From positions 186,001-250,000 of the forward strand of contig NZ_JARZHF010000009.1 in the NCBI RefSeq assembly GCF_029891575.1: a stretch of DNA of 64,000 nucleotides, in the 5' to 3' direction. Origin of the DNA: Salipaludibacillus daqingensis. Lineage in GTDB: Bacteria > Bacillota > Bacilli > Bacillales > Salisediminibacteriaceae. Below the pieces are notes generated by a model, which saw only the letters and a list, made by a program, of their open reading frames with translations, was not told the DNA's origin and ran no database searches. Position numbers and translations under genes: made by a program. How positions within the stretch are numbered: the first letter of the stretch is position 1; each line of letters starts with the position of its first letter. Below are positions 25,061 to 34,989 of this stretch, one piece after another.

Positions 25061-26257
25061 ATGGTTGATCATACAAAATCTAGAATTGCAATATGGTTGG
25101 AAATATTTTTGATTTCAACAAGACTTGGCTTGACGTCATTTGGTGGGCCGATTGCTCATCTCGGATATTTTCATGAGGAATATGTTCGTAGGAGGAAGTG
25201 GCTAGATGAACAAAGCTATGCCGATCTAGTTGCGTTATGTCAATTCCTCCCTGGTCCAGCAAGCAGTCAAGTTGGGATTGGCATTGGGGTGATGCGAGGC
25301 GGAATTATCGGTGGCATTATTTCTTTTATAGGTTTTACTTTTCCATCAATCATTGCTTTAATTGTGTTTGCAATGCTTCTCACGAACGTCGATGTCGGTG
25401 ATACTGGTTGGATTAATGGGCTAAAAATCGTTGCTGTAGCAGTGGTTGCCCACGCTATTGCAGGAATGGCCAAGAAATTAACTCCCGATGTTCAACGTAA
25501 AACTATTGCATTGATTGCAGTTATATTTACGTTAATATGGCAAACGCCATTTACACAAGTCGGCGTTATTCTTGTCGCTGCACTTATCGGCTTTTTCCTG
25601 TTCAAAAAGACAACTAAAGAAGAAGAAGAAGTAACGATACAAGCTTTTCCATTATCAAAACAAATGGCCGTTGTTTCGCTATCGTTATTTTTCGGATTAC
25701 TCATTCTTTTGCCTCTCCTTCGCGAAATAACGACAGTGAATTGGATTGCTATGTTTGACAGTTTCTACCGTTCTGGTTCTCTTGTTTTTGGTGGTGGTCA
25801 CGTCGTTCTTCCGTTATTGGAGAGGGAGTTTGTCCCAACAGGATGGATTAGCGAAGAGGAATTCCTTGCTGGATATGGTGCAGCACAGGCAGTTCCTGGT
25901 CCTTTGTTTACGTTCGGTACGTACATAGGGACAGTTATCAATGGATGGCAAGGTGGATTATTAGCTACAGTCGCCATTTTCCTCCCAGCATTTCTTCTTG
26001 TGTTAGGGACACTTCCTTTTTGGAATGTTTTAAGAAGCAACACGACTACTAGAGCAGCACTTATGGGAGTAAATGCTGCTGTTGTTGGTATACTCATTGC
26101 TGCGCTCTATCATCCAATCTGGACGAGTTCCATTCAAACAACCTTTGATTTTGTTTTGGCAGCAACGTTATTTACGATGTTAGCTTTTTGGAAATTACCT
26201 CCTTGGATGGTCGTTTTAACTGGAGCTGTTGCTGGCTTTATTCTGAGCTATTTATAA
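25061..26257 (+). CDS. chrA: Chromate transporter ChrA (two-domain)
   Basis: A 398-residue protein of the long CHR family, with two CHR halves (about 10-185 and 205-395) and about 10-12 membrane segments. The first half has GLTSFGGPIAHLGYF and FLPGPASSQVGIGIG; the second has SGSLVFGGGHVVLPLL and AVPGPLFTFGTYIG, the typical matching motifs. The family exports chromate by an ion-coupled mechanism, often with sulfate specificity questions unresolved. AGGTG lies before ATG 25061. Divergent from the cysteine desulfurase gene. Confidence 0.93.
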   Translation: MVDHTKSRIAIWLEIFLISTRLGLTSFGGPIAHLGYFHEEYVRRRKWLDEQSYADLVALCQFLPGPASSQVGIGIGVMRGGIIGGIISFIGFTFPSIIALIVFAMLLTNVDVGDTGWINGLKIVAVAVVAHAIAGMAKKLTPDVQRKTIALIAVIFTLIWQTPFTQVGVILVAALIGFFLFKKTTKEEEEVTIQAFPLSKQMAVVSLSLFFGLLILLPLLREITTVNWIAMFDSFYRSGSLVFGGGHVVLPLLEREFVPTGWISEEEFLAGYGAAQAVPGPLFTFGTYIGTVINGWQGGLLATVAIFLPAFLLVLGTLPFWNVLRSNTTTRAALMGVNAAVVGILIAALYHPIWTSSIQTTFDFVLAATLFTMLAFWKLPPWMVVLTGAVAGFILSYL

Positions 26258-26403
26258 AAAGAATTTAGCCATGCTGTTTTATCAATAGACTAATTATTGT
26301 CAGTCGTTTCTCCGTATATTATATTGTGAAGATCAACATAATAAGCTTTGCGGCTTCGCTATTTACTAAAGTGTAGCTGCAGCTTATATGGGGGTGCATC
26401 AGC

Positions 26404-27003
26404 ATGTTTGCCACGCCACTCTTTAGCTTTTTGTTGTTAGTCGCGATCGTTTGGATTGCCATCAGGTTTACGAGTGCGGTTGATCGAAGTCCCACACCCG
26501 CAACCGTTCGACTTGACAACAATAACGAGCACCCAGTTGATCATTTCAAGGAGGAATTTGCCATGGACAGAGAAGAAGAATTGATTGAAGATGTTGTTGA
26601 CGCTGAAATAGCTCAAGAATTAACTCCTTTAAAAAGCCAGTTACAGGAGATTCAAGCGACAATGAAAGAACTTCAATCCGCTCAACAACAAAGTGGAGGG
26701 AACAATAATGGGCAAGCGCAGCAACACGTGAACACACTTGCTCAACAGCTTCAACAATTTAGTAATCAAGCCCAACAAGAGGAACAACAGACTATTCAGC
26801 AATTACAACAATCCATTCAACAAGCTTCTCAACAGTTGCAGAGTGTTGAGCAATCTTTACAATCCTTTAGTGTGTTGAATCAAATTACTGATCAAATGAA
26901 CCAATCTCAAGATCAGCTTAATCAACAAGTTGCTCAGTCTCAAGGACAGCAACAATCTCAAGGGCAATCAAATCAGAATCAACAGTCTCAACAACAGCAA
27001 TAA
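26404..27003 (+). CDS. Gln-rich membrane-anchored coiled-coil protein
   Basis: A 199-residue protein: one N-terminal membrane segment (about 4-22), a charged linker (DREEELIEDVVDAE), then a long helical coiled-coil region (about 65-199) in which Gln makes up a large share and runs of QQ recur (QQLQQF, QQEEQQ, QSQGQQQSQGQSNQNQQ). No enzymatic motif. GGGGGTG is well placed before ATG 26404. A terminator follows. I do not recognise a family; it resembles uncharacterised Gln-rich Bacillus proteins that may coat spores or bind surfaces, but there is no direct evidence. Confidence 0.75.
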   Translation: MFATPLFSFLLLVAIVWIAIRFTSAVDRSPTPATVRLDNNNEHPVDHFKEEFAMDREEELIEDVVDAEIAQELTPLKSQLQEIQATMKELQSAQQQSGGNNNGQAQQHVNTLAQQLQQFSNQAQQEEQQTIQQLQQSIQQASQQLQSVEQSLQSFSVLNQITDQMNQSQDQLNQQVAQSQGQQQSQGQSNQNQQSQQQQ

Positions 27004-27035
27004 CATTCACGTCCACATGGTGAAAAGCATCAGAA

Positions 27036-27061
27036 GGAGACCGTTTATTATAGCGGTTTCC
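27036..27061 (+). terminator. Terminator of the Gln-rich gene
   Basis: GGAGACCG pairs with CGGTTTCC (27036-27043 with 27054-27061), followed by CTTTTTTTC. Confidence 0.85.
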
Positions 27062-27136
27062 TTTTTTTCAGGAATTTGTCATTCATAAAAGTGGCGAACG
27101 ACCTCCATACTAATTAAAAATGAAGGGGGTATTATA

Positions 27137-27439
27137 ATGAGCAAAGAAGATGATCAAAACTATACAGATTTCTCAACTGTCGAAACGGAACGAAATTTTT
27201 TAACACATGAAGAATTTCCAGACGGTACGTATGGGTCTCCAAGACGAACAAGGGAACCGGTTGAAAATAAAAGCTCCCCTTGGGAAGCTGGCCAAAAATA
27301 TTATAGTAATTTCACTTATGAAAACCGTAATTTACATCAAGATATACCTAGACAACACCCAGGTGCACATCCCACACATGACGATAAAAGTAAAACGACG
27401 GAAGATCCTTATAAAAATGCACCGAATAGACCTTCCTAA
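27137..27439 (+). CDS. Small soluble hypothetical protein (DUF3905-like)
   Basis: A 100-residue hydrophilic protein rich in Asp, Glu, His, Pro and aromatic residues, with LTHEEFPDGTYGSP and SSPWEAGQKYYSNFTYENRN. It looks like the small DUF3905 family of Bacilli, but I am not certain. GAAGGGGG lies before ATG 27137. No membrane segment or catalytic motif. Confidence 0.6.
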   Translation: MSKEDDQNYTDFSTVETERNFLTHEEFPDGTYGSPRRTREPVENKSSPWEAGQKYYSNFTYENRNLHQDIPRQHPGAHPTHDDKSKTTEDPYKNAPNRPS

Positions 27440-27498
27440 CACTTTTTTAACATCATTATAAATTTTTTTATCCAGATGGACCGATCAGCCTCCACCCC

Positions 27499-28794
27499 TT
27501 ATTTAATCGTTTTGGATTCCACCTCATCAATCGTCTCGCCATCTACAAGATCATGCAATTTGCTTTTCGGTTCATATATTTTTTGGGAAGGCCACAGGCC
27601 ATGGTGACCAGAACAGATATAGCTAATAAAACATGCGACAAAAAAGAACTCCACCCCTTTCCCATCAAACATTTCAATTCCAAGCAAAAAAGCCGCAATT
27701 GGAGTATTTGCTCCTCCACAAAAAGTAGCAACCAAACCTAAAGCTGCAAGAAAAGACATTGGTAAATCCATTAATGAAGATGATAATGAATTTCCTAACG
27801 TCGCTCCCATGAAAAATAATGGAATTGCCTCTCCACCAACAAACCCTGAGCCTAACGTCACTGCAGTAAATATAAGTTTTGCAAAAAAGGCAAAGGGAGG
27901 GACACTTTCTTGAAAGGATTGTTCTAACATGTCTAAACTCCGTCCATTATACTCTTCAGTACCGATAATTAACGTAAATAGAACAATGACTGTCCCGCCA
28001 ATAAATGCTCTTAACATATGATTTTTGTTAAAGTATTTCTCAGATAAATTCTGAATACCGTGTCTTAATTGACAATATAGAACACTTAATAGGCTAAAAA
28101 TAACCGAAGCAATCATGACTTTCGCAAACGACATCACTGTTATATCTGGAACAGATTTAATAATAAATGTTTCATGTTCAATATTCCATACCGCTATCGC
28201 TATATAATGACCTATAAAACTAGCAGTAATACAAGCAACAAATGCTTCGTATTTCAACTTGCCGACCGAAACCATCTCCATTCCAAAAACTGCTCCCGTA
28301 ATAGGGGTTCCGAAAGCTGCCCCAAAACCTGCACTTATTCCACTCATTAGAAAGATTCTCTTGTCCATGATGTTCATCTTCAAGTATTTATTCACTGCTT
28401 CTGCGATACTTCCTCCCATTTGTATGGCGGCACCTTCTCTTCCTGTCGAACCACCGAACAAAACAGTAATAAACGTACCTAAATATACAATGGGTCCCAT
28501 TCTTATTAGAACATTCGCCTTGTGATGAATCGCATCGATAATGAGATTATTACCTTTCGCTGCATCATTTCCAATTGTGTCTTTACCCAATTTCATATAC
28601 ATATACCCTACGACCACTCCACCTATCGGAAGAAAATAAATGATCCATGAATGGTTATCCCGGATACCATCACCTAGAAAGTCATTCATATTTAACAGAA
28701 AAGATGTGAACGAACCAACAGCAGCTCCAATAACCGTTGCTAAAATAATCCACCTTAGTAATACGGACAGAAAATTTTTATACTTTTTGTTCAT
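27499..28794 (-). CDS. ClC-family chloride channel/antiporter-like protein
   Basis: About 431 residues with 10 or more membrane helices. Selectivity-filter-type motifs are present in GGSTGREGAAIQMGGS, GFGAAFGTPITGAVFGMEM, and GSGFVGGEAIPLFFMGATLG. The GREGP motif is GREGA, and the central GSGIP-type sequence is not clearly seen, so ion selectivity cannot be stated. The start may be ATG 28809 (ATGA overlap with the upstream gene) or ATG 28794, which has GAGGGA 8-9 bases upstream. It forms an operon with the DUF421 gene. Confidence 0.85.
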   Translation of the reverse strand: MNKKYKNFLSVLLRWIILATVIGAAVGSFTSFLLNMNDFLGDGIRDNHSWIIYFLPIGGVVVGYMYMKLGKDTIGNDAAKGNNLIIDAIHHKANVLIRMGPIVYLGTFITVLFGGSTGREGAAIQMGGSIAEAVNKYLKMNIMDKRIFLMSGISAGFGAAFGTPITGAVFGMEMVSVGKLKYEAFVACITASFIGHYIAIAVWNIEHETFIIKSVPDITVMSFAKVMIASVIFSLLSVLYCQLRHGIQNLSEKYFNKNHMLRAFIGGTVIVLFTLIIGTEEYNGRSLDMLEQSFQESVPPFAFFAKLIFTAVTLGSGFVGGEAIPLFFMGATLGNSLSSSLMDLPMSFLAALGLVATFCGGANTPIAAFLLGIEMFDGKGVEFFFVACFISYICSGHHGLWPSQKIYEPKSKLHDLVDGETIDEVESKTIK

Positions 28795-28805
28795 ATTAAA
28801 TTCCC

Positions 28806-29414
28806 TCATCTCAACTTTTCTGGCGGGGGATCGTCATGTTGATTATTTTTCACTTCTGTAAACAAGTTATTCGATCCTGATTCCGTATCTGTTCGTAGTG
28901 ATGTTGAACGAGGGAAATTCTCATGAATGAGTTCTTTTAGTAACTGAATATCTTCTTTCGTTGCCTTTTGTTTTTCAGGTTTTAACATATAACCTAATTT
29001 GCCATTGGATTCAATTGTTGCCCATTGAATATCACTGATGTTTTCTATACTCTCCTGTCTCAATCTCAACTCCAACATATCGACGGTTAACCGTAACTTT
29101 TTTAAATTTTTTTCTAGTAATTTCCCGTTTTCAACGACTATAATGGATTGTCCATAAAAAAAGCGCTCCAAACTGTCAAACTTTAATACGATGTATTCAA
29201 TGGCTACGAGAGATAATACAAGTAATAACGTAATCAACATCGTAATCCATATATTCCTATCTCCAACCGGTTGAATGATTAATGAACCTACCGCAATCAT
29301 CATGACTGTTTGGGCAACAGTTAATTGAGAAATTGACTTCCTTCCTGCGAGCCTTAAGATGAGAACGCCACCAAAAACAATGACAACGGCTTTCCAAATG
29401 AAGTTTAAATCCAA
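28806..29414 (-). CDS. DUF421 membrane protein (YetF/YrbG family)
   Basis: About 202 residues: three N-terminal membrane segments (about 5-25, 32-52, 58-75) and a soluble C-terminal half. Typical YetF-type signatures are LAGRKSISQLTVAQTVMMIAVGS and PVGDRNIWITMLIT. YetF-type proteins are linked with germination-stage spore envelope regulation in Bacillus; that function is not assigned here. TTG 29414 is favoured because GGAG lies 8 bases upstream; an upstream GTG is possible. First gene of the two-gene operon with the ClC protein. Confidence 0.8.
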   Translation of the reverse strand: MDLNFIWKAVVIVFGGVLILRLAGRKSISQLTVAQTVMMIAVGSLIIQPVGDRNIWITMLITLLLVLSLVAIEYIVLKFDSLERFFYGQSIIVVENGKLLEKNLKKLRLTVDMLELRLRQESIENISDIQWATIESNGKLGYMLKPEKQKATKEDIQLLKELIHENFPRSTSLRTDTESGSNNLFTEVKNNQHDDPPPEKLR

Positions 29415-29582
29415 GGTTATCACTCCTTTTTTATAGGTCTCTCCTATTGTTGATTTTTTCCATATAATTATTCATCTTTACTACATCAAGAGATTAATCT
29501 CTCGATAAAATCAACCTTGCAGATGAAAATAGTGAGATAATGCAAAAGAATTTGATAAATGAGGGCATTCACATACTAAGGA

Positions 29583-30142
29583 ATGGAAGGTGTAAAAATG
29601 AAAGAAGTTGACGATCCAATCATAAAGAAAAACGACAATATATTAGTGAGAATAACAAGCACATTTATATGTGCATCTGACTTTCACCTCGTACATGGCA
29701 TGATGCCTAATTTTCCAAAAGATTATATTATTGGTCATGAACAATGGGAAATGTCGAGGAGATTGGTCCTGATTAACGAGGGTTTAAAAAGGAGATAGCA
29801 GTTGAAATCGTTGAAACTGAATTAAAATTACTAGGAGGTTCGATGGGTGCTTTGCAAATGGCTAGTCATCAGTGTTGTCTGTAATGGTGGGGTCGTTAGC
29901 ATTACTGGAGTTTATGGGACGAGGTATAACATGTTTCCTCTCGGAGACTTTTTCTCTAGAAATATTACGATAAAATCGGGCAAGCTCCTGTTATACATTT
30001 CATTTCGGACTTTTATCCCAAAAATTAAAATGAAGAATTCGCCCTAAAAGATATGATTACACACAAACTTCCTTTAACAGAAGCACCTTACGGATTTGAA
30101 GTATTTGATAAGAAACACTACGACTGTATAAAAGTCATTTAA
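29583..30142 (+). pseudogene. Decayed zinc-dependent alcohol dehydrogenase
   Basis: Pieces of one MDR alcohol dehydrogenase lie in several frames. The first part reads VDDPIIKKNDNILVRITST, then FICASDFHLVHGMMP and DYIIGHE, the catalytic-zinc region (GSDxH and GHE). A gap removes most of the nucleotide-binding domain; later pieces read CNGGVVSITGVYGT and MFPLGDFFSRNITIKSG, and the last frame ends EAPYGFEVFDKKH and DCIKVI. Several frameshifts and a deletion of more than half the gene make function impossible. Confidence 0.85.
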
Positions 30143-30169
30143 AATCTTAATTACTTACTAAATGAATAA

Positions 30170-30207
30170 AGAGGCTGGTTACCAGATATGCCAATAGCAT
30201 AGCCTCT
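30170..30207 (-). terminator. Terminator of the GGDEF-EAL gene
   Basis: AGAGGCT (30170-30176) pairs with AGCCTCT (30201-30207), flanked by T-rich sequence on the - strand. Confidence 0.55.
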
Positions 30208-30251
30208 GGTTTTCCACCTCTTCTTCATCGTATTCTATTGATCGCATTGTT

Positions 30252-32618
30252 TCAGGAGCCAGTTCCAGCTTCTTTTATTAACATGCTTTTTATCACTTCT
30301 GCATGGACTGGTCGACTAAAATAAAACCCTTGAACGAGATCACAACCTTCATGTTGAAGCCATGTTAATTGATATCCATCTTCTACTCCTTCAACGAGGA
30401 CACGCATACCTAGATTGTGCCCAAGGTGAATCATCGAACGAACAATCGCTTCTCTTGATGAATTCCCAAGCATATCTTTCAAAAATGAACGATCTATTTT
30501 TAACGTTTCTACGGGGAGTTCTCTCAATTGACTGAAAGAAGAATAACCTGTTCCAAAGTCATCAATGGACAGTTTCACTCCACTTTCTTGAAGTTTCGAA
30601 AAGCTATCTGTAGCTAATTCCTCATATACTAACGAAGAAGATTCTGTCATCTCTAATTCAAGAAACCTCGGATCCATTCCAGACTCCACTATATGTGCAT
30701 GGATTTGTTCAACAAAGTTCTCTTTAGTGAACTGAAGTGGAGAAATATTAACAGCCATTGTAATCGGGGTGAGTCCTTGACGATGCCACCGAAACCATTG
30801 ATTGCATGCCTCTTCCACAACCCAATTCCCTATTTTATGAATGAACCCCATTTCTTCTATAATAGGAACGAATTCTGCAGGCGACAAATTACCTAACTTT
30901 GGATGCTCCCACCTTAACAAAGCTTCCACACCTTCAATCTCTAAGGAATGAAGAGATATCTTCGGTTGATAAAGGAGGTAAAATTGTTTTTCTTCCACCG
31001 CTTGAAGAAGGTTTTCCTCAATCAAAACCCTTCGCTGAATATTCCTTTCCATTTCAGTATTAAATTCCATGATTTCATTTTTACCTTGTTTTTTCGATTC
31101 ATACATAGCCAAATCAGCAATACGAATCAGCTCACTTGGCGTTGATGCAAGTCCTGGATATTGCGCAATTCCTAAACTGATTTTCATTCTAATGTTTATG
31201 CCTTCTATAAGAAACGGCTCACGCATTTGCTTAATCATTTCTTTTGCAACATCAACAGCTTGTTTGGACCGCTCACCTACTAATAAACCAACAAATTCAT
31301 CACCGCCGTGACGAACGAGGAGACCTTCTCCAACAAACAATTTTTTCATTCTTCTCGATATTTCTTTAAGACACAAATCTCCTGCTTCATGCCCCAGAGT
31401 GTCATTCATAATTTTCAGACGGTCCACATCAAAAAACAAACAAGCTATCGGTTGCTTCTCCGCCATTCTTTTTTCTAATGTACTGTCTAAATAATACCGA
31501 TTTGGCAGTTTTGTCAAAGGGTCATGATAAGCCATAAATTCAACCATTTGCTGTGAATGCTTTTGTTCTGTAATATCTCGAAAAAACCACAGTGATAACC
31601 ACAATTGTTCTCCTTGAAGTGGATGTTTAGTGATTTCAATTATCATGTGACGACCGTCGATTTCCATCTCTCGAGTATGCCTTACATGGGGTGTCATATC
31701 TTCTGTCAATAATGTTTCGATAGAGGAAGGAATGATAGTAGAGTCTACTTCCTTCATCGTTATCATTTCGCGGAAAGCTTTATTTCTGCGAATGATTTTC
31801 CCGTTTTTAGACGTCATTATCATTCCATCTTCCGCTGAATCAAACATAACTCCCTGCATAATGGCATGTCTTCGCATCGTTCGATCAATTAAGATAAATA
31901 AAAACGTCATCGTAAACATAATCATTGTTCCAGTTAAAACAATCCATTTCATCGATGAAATATCCCATTGTGCTAATAGATTAAGGTTGTCCGATTCTGA
32001 CAATGGATAAAAAGTTGTTGCTTCCATACCAATGTAATGCATGCCTGTAATAGCTAAAGCCATAACGAATGAAAAAAGCCCTTTCTTCTTCCAATACACT
32101 TTTCTTTCCGATATCTTATCAGAAAACCCAATCCATAAAGCTAGAGCAGAAGCCAACACAGCTAAAACAACTGAAATTAGCACGTAAAAATAGTTGTAAG
32201 ACGTATTGATCGGTTCCATTGCTTCCATACCAATGTAGTGCATACTAGCTATACCACCACCCATGAACAAACTTCCAATGAAAATTCTCCATTCGAGATG
32301 ACGTTGATAGTACATGATAGAGAACCCTGAAATACATCCTATGACAGAAGCTACTAATGAGAGGAAAACGATCGTTGGATCGAAAAAGACCGTTTCTTCG
32401 AATGAATGAGCCATCATGCCAATAAAGTGCATCGACCAAATGCCAGATCCTAAAACGGCTCCACCAGAAATGAGCCAAATTCCTTTTGTCACTCCCTGAG
32501 CTACTTTCACCCTACCTGCTAGTTCAATTGCTAATAATGCAGCGCATACTGCGATGATATATGATAATAATACAAGGGACAGATTATAATGCCCCAGTAA
32601 ATGGTCGTAACCTGTCAC
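30252..32618 (-). CDS. MHYT-PAS-GGDEF-EAL cyclic-di-GMP protein
   Basis: About 788 residues. The N-terminal seven-helix MHYT sensor (about 1-230) has three repeats, SMHFIGM, SMHYIGM and GMHYIGM, proposed in the literature to bind copper or gas ligands. Then a PAS-like part (about 250-370), GGDEF (about 375-530, active-site RHGGDEF intact) and EAL (about 545-785, with EALLRW, DDFGTGYSS and KIDRSF). Both catalytic motifs look intact, so either synthesis or hydrolysis is possible. The start is GTG 32618, because GGAGG sits 6-8 bases upstream; the longer frame has no site. It resembles B. subtilis YkoW. Copper is a possible ligand given the MHYT type and nearby metal genes, but that is inference. 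Confidence 0.9.
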   Translation of the reverse strand: MTGYDHLLGHYNLSLVLLSYIIAVCAALLAIELAGRVKVAQGVTKGIWLISGGAVLGSGIWSMHFIGMMAHSFEETVFFDPTIVFLSLVASVIGCISGFSIMYYQRHLEWRIFIGSLFMGGGIASMHYIGMEAMEPINTSYNYFYVLISVVLAVLASALALWIGFSDKISERKVYWKKKGLFSFVMALAITGMHYIGMEATTFYPLSESDNLNLLAQWDISSMKWIVLTGTMIMFTMTFLFILIDRTMRRHAIMQGVMFDSAEDGMIMTSKNGKIIRRNKAFREMITMKEVDSTIIPSSIETLLTEDMTPHVRHTREMEIDGRHMIIEITKHPLQGEQLWLSLWFFRDITEQKHSQQMVEFMAYHDPLTKLPNRYYLDSTLEKRMAEKQPIACLFFDVDRLKIMNDTLGHEAGDLCLKEISRRMKKLFVGEGLLVRHGGDEFVGLLVGERSKQAVDVAKEMIKQMREPFLIEGINIRMKISLGIAQYPGLASTPSELIRIADLAMYESKKQGKNEIMEFNTEMERNIQRRVLIEENLLQAVEEKQFYLLYQPKISLHSLEIEGVEALLRWEHPKLGNLSPAEFVPIIEEMGFIHKIGNWVVEEACNQWFRWHRQGLTPITMAVNISPLQFTKENFVEQIHAHIVESGMDPRFLELEMTESSSLVYEELATDSFSKLQESGVKLSIDDFGTGYSSFSQLRELPVETLKIDRSFLKDMLGNSSREAIVRSMIHLGHNLGMRVLVEGVEDGYQLTWLQHEGCDLVQGFYFSRPVHAEVIKSMLIKEAGTGS

Positions 32619-32855
32619 CTTGCCACCTCCACAATTATGCAATATTTTAACAATCACTTGCTACTTTTCAATTAACACTATACACACAGTTGAAACAATT
32701 GTACGACAAATACCCAAATATTACTACAAAAAATAGTATTTTTCGACAATTTTTTCTAGTGAAATTCTTGTTTAAAAGCTGTTTTCTAAAAGATGTACGA
32801 TATAAAGGAAAGAAAAAAATTATCACATATAAATCACTTTATTTTGAAAACAAAA

Positions 32856-32895
32856 AGCAACCCCCATCGCATTTCATCTCCGGATTTGGGTTGCT
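32856..32895 (-). terminator. Terminator of the chemoreceptor gene
   Basis: AGCAACCC (32856-32863) pairs with GGGTTGCT (32888-32895), followed by TTTTTGTTTT on the - strand. Confidence 0.8.
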
Positions 32896-32906
32896 CTTTT
32901 CCTTTA

Positions 32907-34649
32907 TTATTTTAGTTTAAAAGTAGAGACAATATCATTTAATTCTTCTGCGATTTTTGCTAATGATGACGAAGCGAAAGATACTTCTTGCATCGAAGCG
33001 GTTTGTTCTTCTGAACTGGCTGCGACTGTCCCCACTTCTTCCGATGACGATTCGACAGCTTGTACCGTATTCATCACTGCTTCAATCATTTGACCGGTTG
33101 TTTCATTTGCTTTCTGAATGTTCACAGATACTTTTCCAGACAGGCTGACTATTTGCTCTTTCGATGACGCAATATCATCAAAAGCCTTCCCTGTTGCTTC
33201 AATGGATTGCTTACCTTCGTTGACTCTCGTTTCATTTTCTTTCATTACTGTCATGGCTTGATTAATATCATTCTGAATATCTTCTACCAGTTGACTAATA
33301 TTTGAAGCTGATCGGTTTGACTCTTCGGCTAATTTCCTTACCTCATCAGCAACAACAGCAAAACCTTTACCATGCTCGCCAGCTCTAGCCGCTTCAATTG
33401 CAGCATTTAAAGCAAGTAAATTTGTTTGTTCTGATATATCCGTAATTAAGCTTAAAATACTTTCTATCTCTGCCGACTTCTCTCCCAGTTGATTAATGGA
33501 AGCAGAAACGGATGACGTTTGATTTTGGATTAGAGTCATCTTTTGTGACGAATCCGTCACCTGACTTTTTCCACCTTCCACTTTCTCCGCAGTATCATCA
33601 ACCGCATCATTTACCTTCTTCATATTGCTCTGAATGAAGGCAATAGCTTCAGACACGTCCATGACATAATCTTGCGTTGATTGTCCCATATCCCGCTGGG
33701 TAGCTGCATTATCTGAAATGAGCTGGATCGATTCTGTCACCTGCTCCGTTGCTCTTGTCGTTTCTTCAGAACTTGCTGTCAACTGCTCAGAAGAGGAGGC
33801 AAGGGAACCGGAGAAATCAACAATTCGTTTCACAATCTGATGCAGGCTCTGTTTCATTTGATTCATACTTCTCGCAAGATCACCAAATTCATCTCGTCGA
33901 TTTTCCGGAAGGTCTTCAAGGTTAAGGTTGTTTTCACTCATTTCTTTTAGCTGAACCTTAACCTGCTCGATTGGGGCAGAAATGTGCTTAGCAAAAAAGA
34001 AAATCATGATAGCTCCTGCAACTAATGATGCGGAAACGGTCCAAATGACCGTCCATAAAATTCCATTGGATGCTTCATTATAATCAACCATGTATGACCC
34101 TGCTGTTACTACCCATCCCCAGTTTGGCTCCATTTCGTTATACATGATTTTATCCCCTGTACGCCCGGGGTCATTTGGAAATTCCCATGAGTAATATGTA
34201 AATCCACCACCTGCTTGGGCTGCAGCAATTTGATCTTGGACAAGGTAGTTCCCTTGCTCATCTTGAACATCCCAAACATTTTCTCCTTCGAGAGTCGGGT
34301 GTGCGACTTCATTTCCTTCTTCATCATAAATAACGAAGTAACCATTCTCCCCTAGGTCAATGTTTTCATTGATGGGACGAGTCCCATCATCTTGCATCTC
34401 TCCGAGTAGATAAGTCTTCACTTGCTCTTGGGCATCTGCTAATTCTAAATTTCCCGCTTCCACTTGTTGATTCATTGCATCAATCAATTGAATGGCCATC
34501 GTCACTGAGTTCTCAATCGTTGTTTTTCCTGAGTCGTTCAGACTCTGATTTGCTGAAAAATAGGAAACACTTCCAACAACTAACGTAGGTACTAACAACA
34601 ATATTGCCGAAATGATTAACAGTTTCTTTCTTATTCCAAAAGATTTCAT
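32907..34649 (-). CDS. Methyl-accepting chemotaxis protein with single-Cache sensor
   Basis: About 580 residues: TM1 (about 7-29), an extracellular single-Cache-like domain (about 30-195, with [21 protein letters not shown] and [11 protein letters not shown]), TM2 (about 198-218), HAMP, and a long signalling coiled coil. The hairpin tip [20 protein letters not shown] is the conserved CheA/CheW contact. Paired Glu/Gln methylation sites occur in the helices. ATG 34649 is favoured (GGGGGAAATGGG upstream) over the longer frame. The ligand is unknown. No other chemotaxis gene nearby. Confidence 0.93.
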   Translation of the reverse strand: MKSFGIRKKLLIISAILLLVPTLVVGSVSYFSANQSLNDSGKTTIENSVTMAIQLIDAMNQQVEAGNLELADAQEQVKTYLLGEMQDDGTRPINENIDLGENGYFVIYDEEGNEVAHPTLEGENVWDVQDEQGNYLVQDQIAAAQAGGGFTYYSWEFPNDPGRTGDKIMYNEMEPNWGWVVTAGSYMVDYNEASNGILWTVIWTVSASLVAGAIMIFFFAKHISAPIEQVKVQLKEMSENNLNLEDLPENRRDEFGDLARSMNQMKQSLHQIVKRIVDFSGSLASSSEQLTASSEETTRATEQVTESIQLISDNAATQRDMGQSTQDYVMDVSEAIAFIQSNMKKVNDAVDDTAEKVEGGKSQVTDSSQKMTLIQNQTSSVSASINQLGEKSAEIESILSLITDISEQTNLLALNAAIEAARAGEHGKGFAVVADEVRKLAEESNRSASNISQLVEDIQNDINQAMTVMKENETRVNEGKQSIEATGKAFDDIASSKEQIVSLSGKVSVNIQKANETTGQMIEAVMNTVQAVESSSEEVGTVAASSEEQTASMQEVSFASSSLAKIAEELNDIVSTFKLK

Positions 34650-34989
34650 CCCATTTCCCCCACATTTTCTTTTATAAATTTCATAAGTCTTTTTTACCAC
34701 CAATAACTTCTTCCTATTATAATTTTTTTCCTCTCCCTCGTCTACATAGTTTTTTATACCTATACATAAGGCCTATTTATTATAGTATCTAATCAGAAAG
34801 TAATGTGTGGTAAATGTCTACAGAAGAAATGAAAGATCATGACTTCACACCCTAAATAAAAAAGACTAGAATGACGATTAACATCCTTCTAGTCGATTAT
34901 TACGTATATGTCTTTTTGTACGGATAAAGAGAAAGGACTAACACGTCTGCTTTGCACAATGATTTATATATCCTTCTTTTAAAGCTCCT
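34650..34989. other. Intergenic gap
   Basis: No gene seen. It holds the terminator of the LLM gene and an AT-rich stretch that probably contains the chemoreceptor promoter. Confidence 0.5.
34864..34894 (-). terminator. Terminator of the LLM oxidoreductase gene
   Basis: GACTAGAA (34864-34871) pairs with TTCTAGTC (34887-34894), followed by TTTTTTATTT on the - strand. Confidence 0.8.

Noticed and set aside
27499-29560. Fluoride riboswitch before a ClC fluoride channel
   Set aside because: No GGCGATGG-type motif was found upstream, and the ClC motifs do not point to the fluoride branch.
29583-30047. Two short proteins of 71 and 66 residues
   Set aside because: Both are pieces of one decayed alcohol dehydrogenase and not separate genes.
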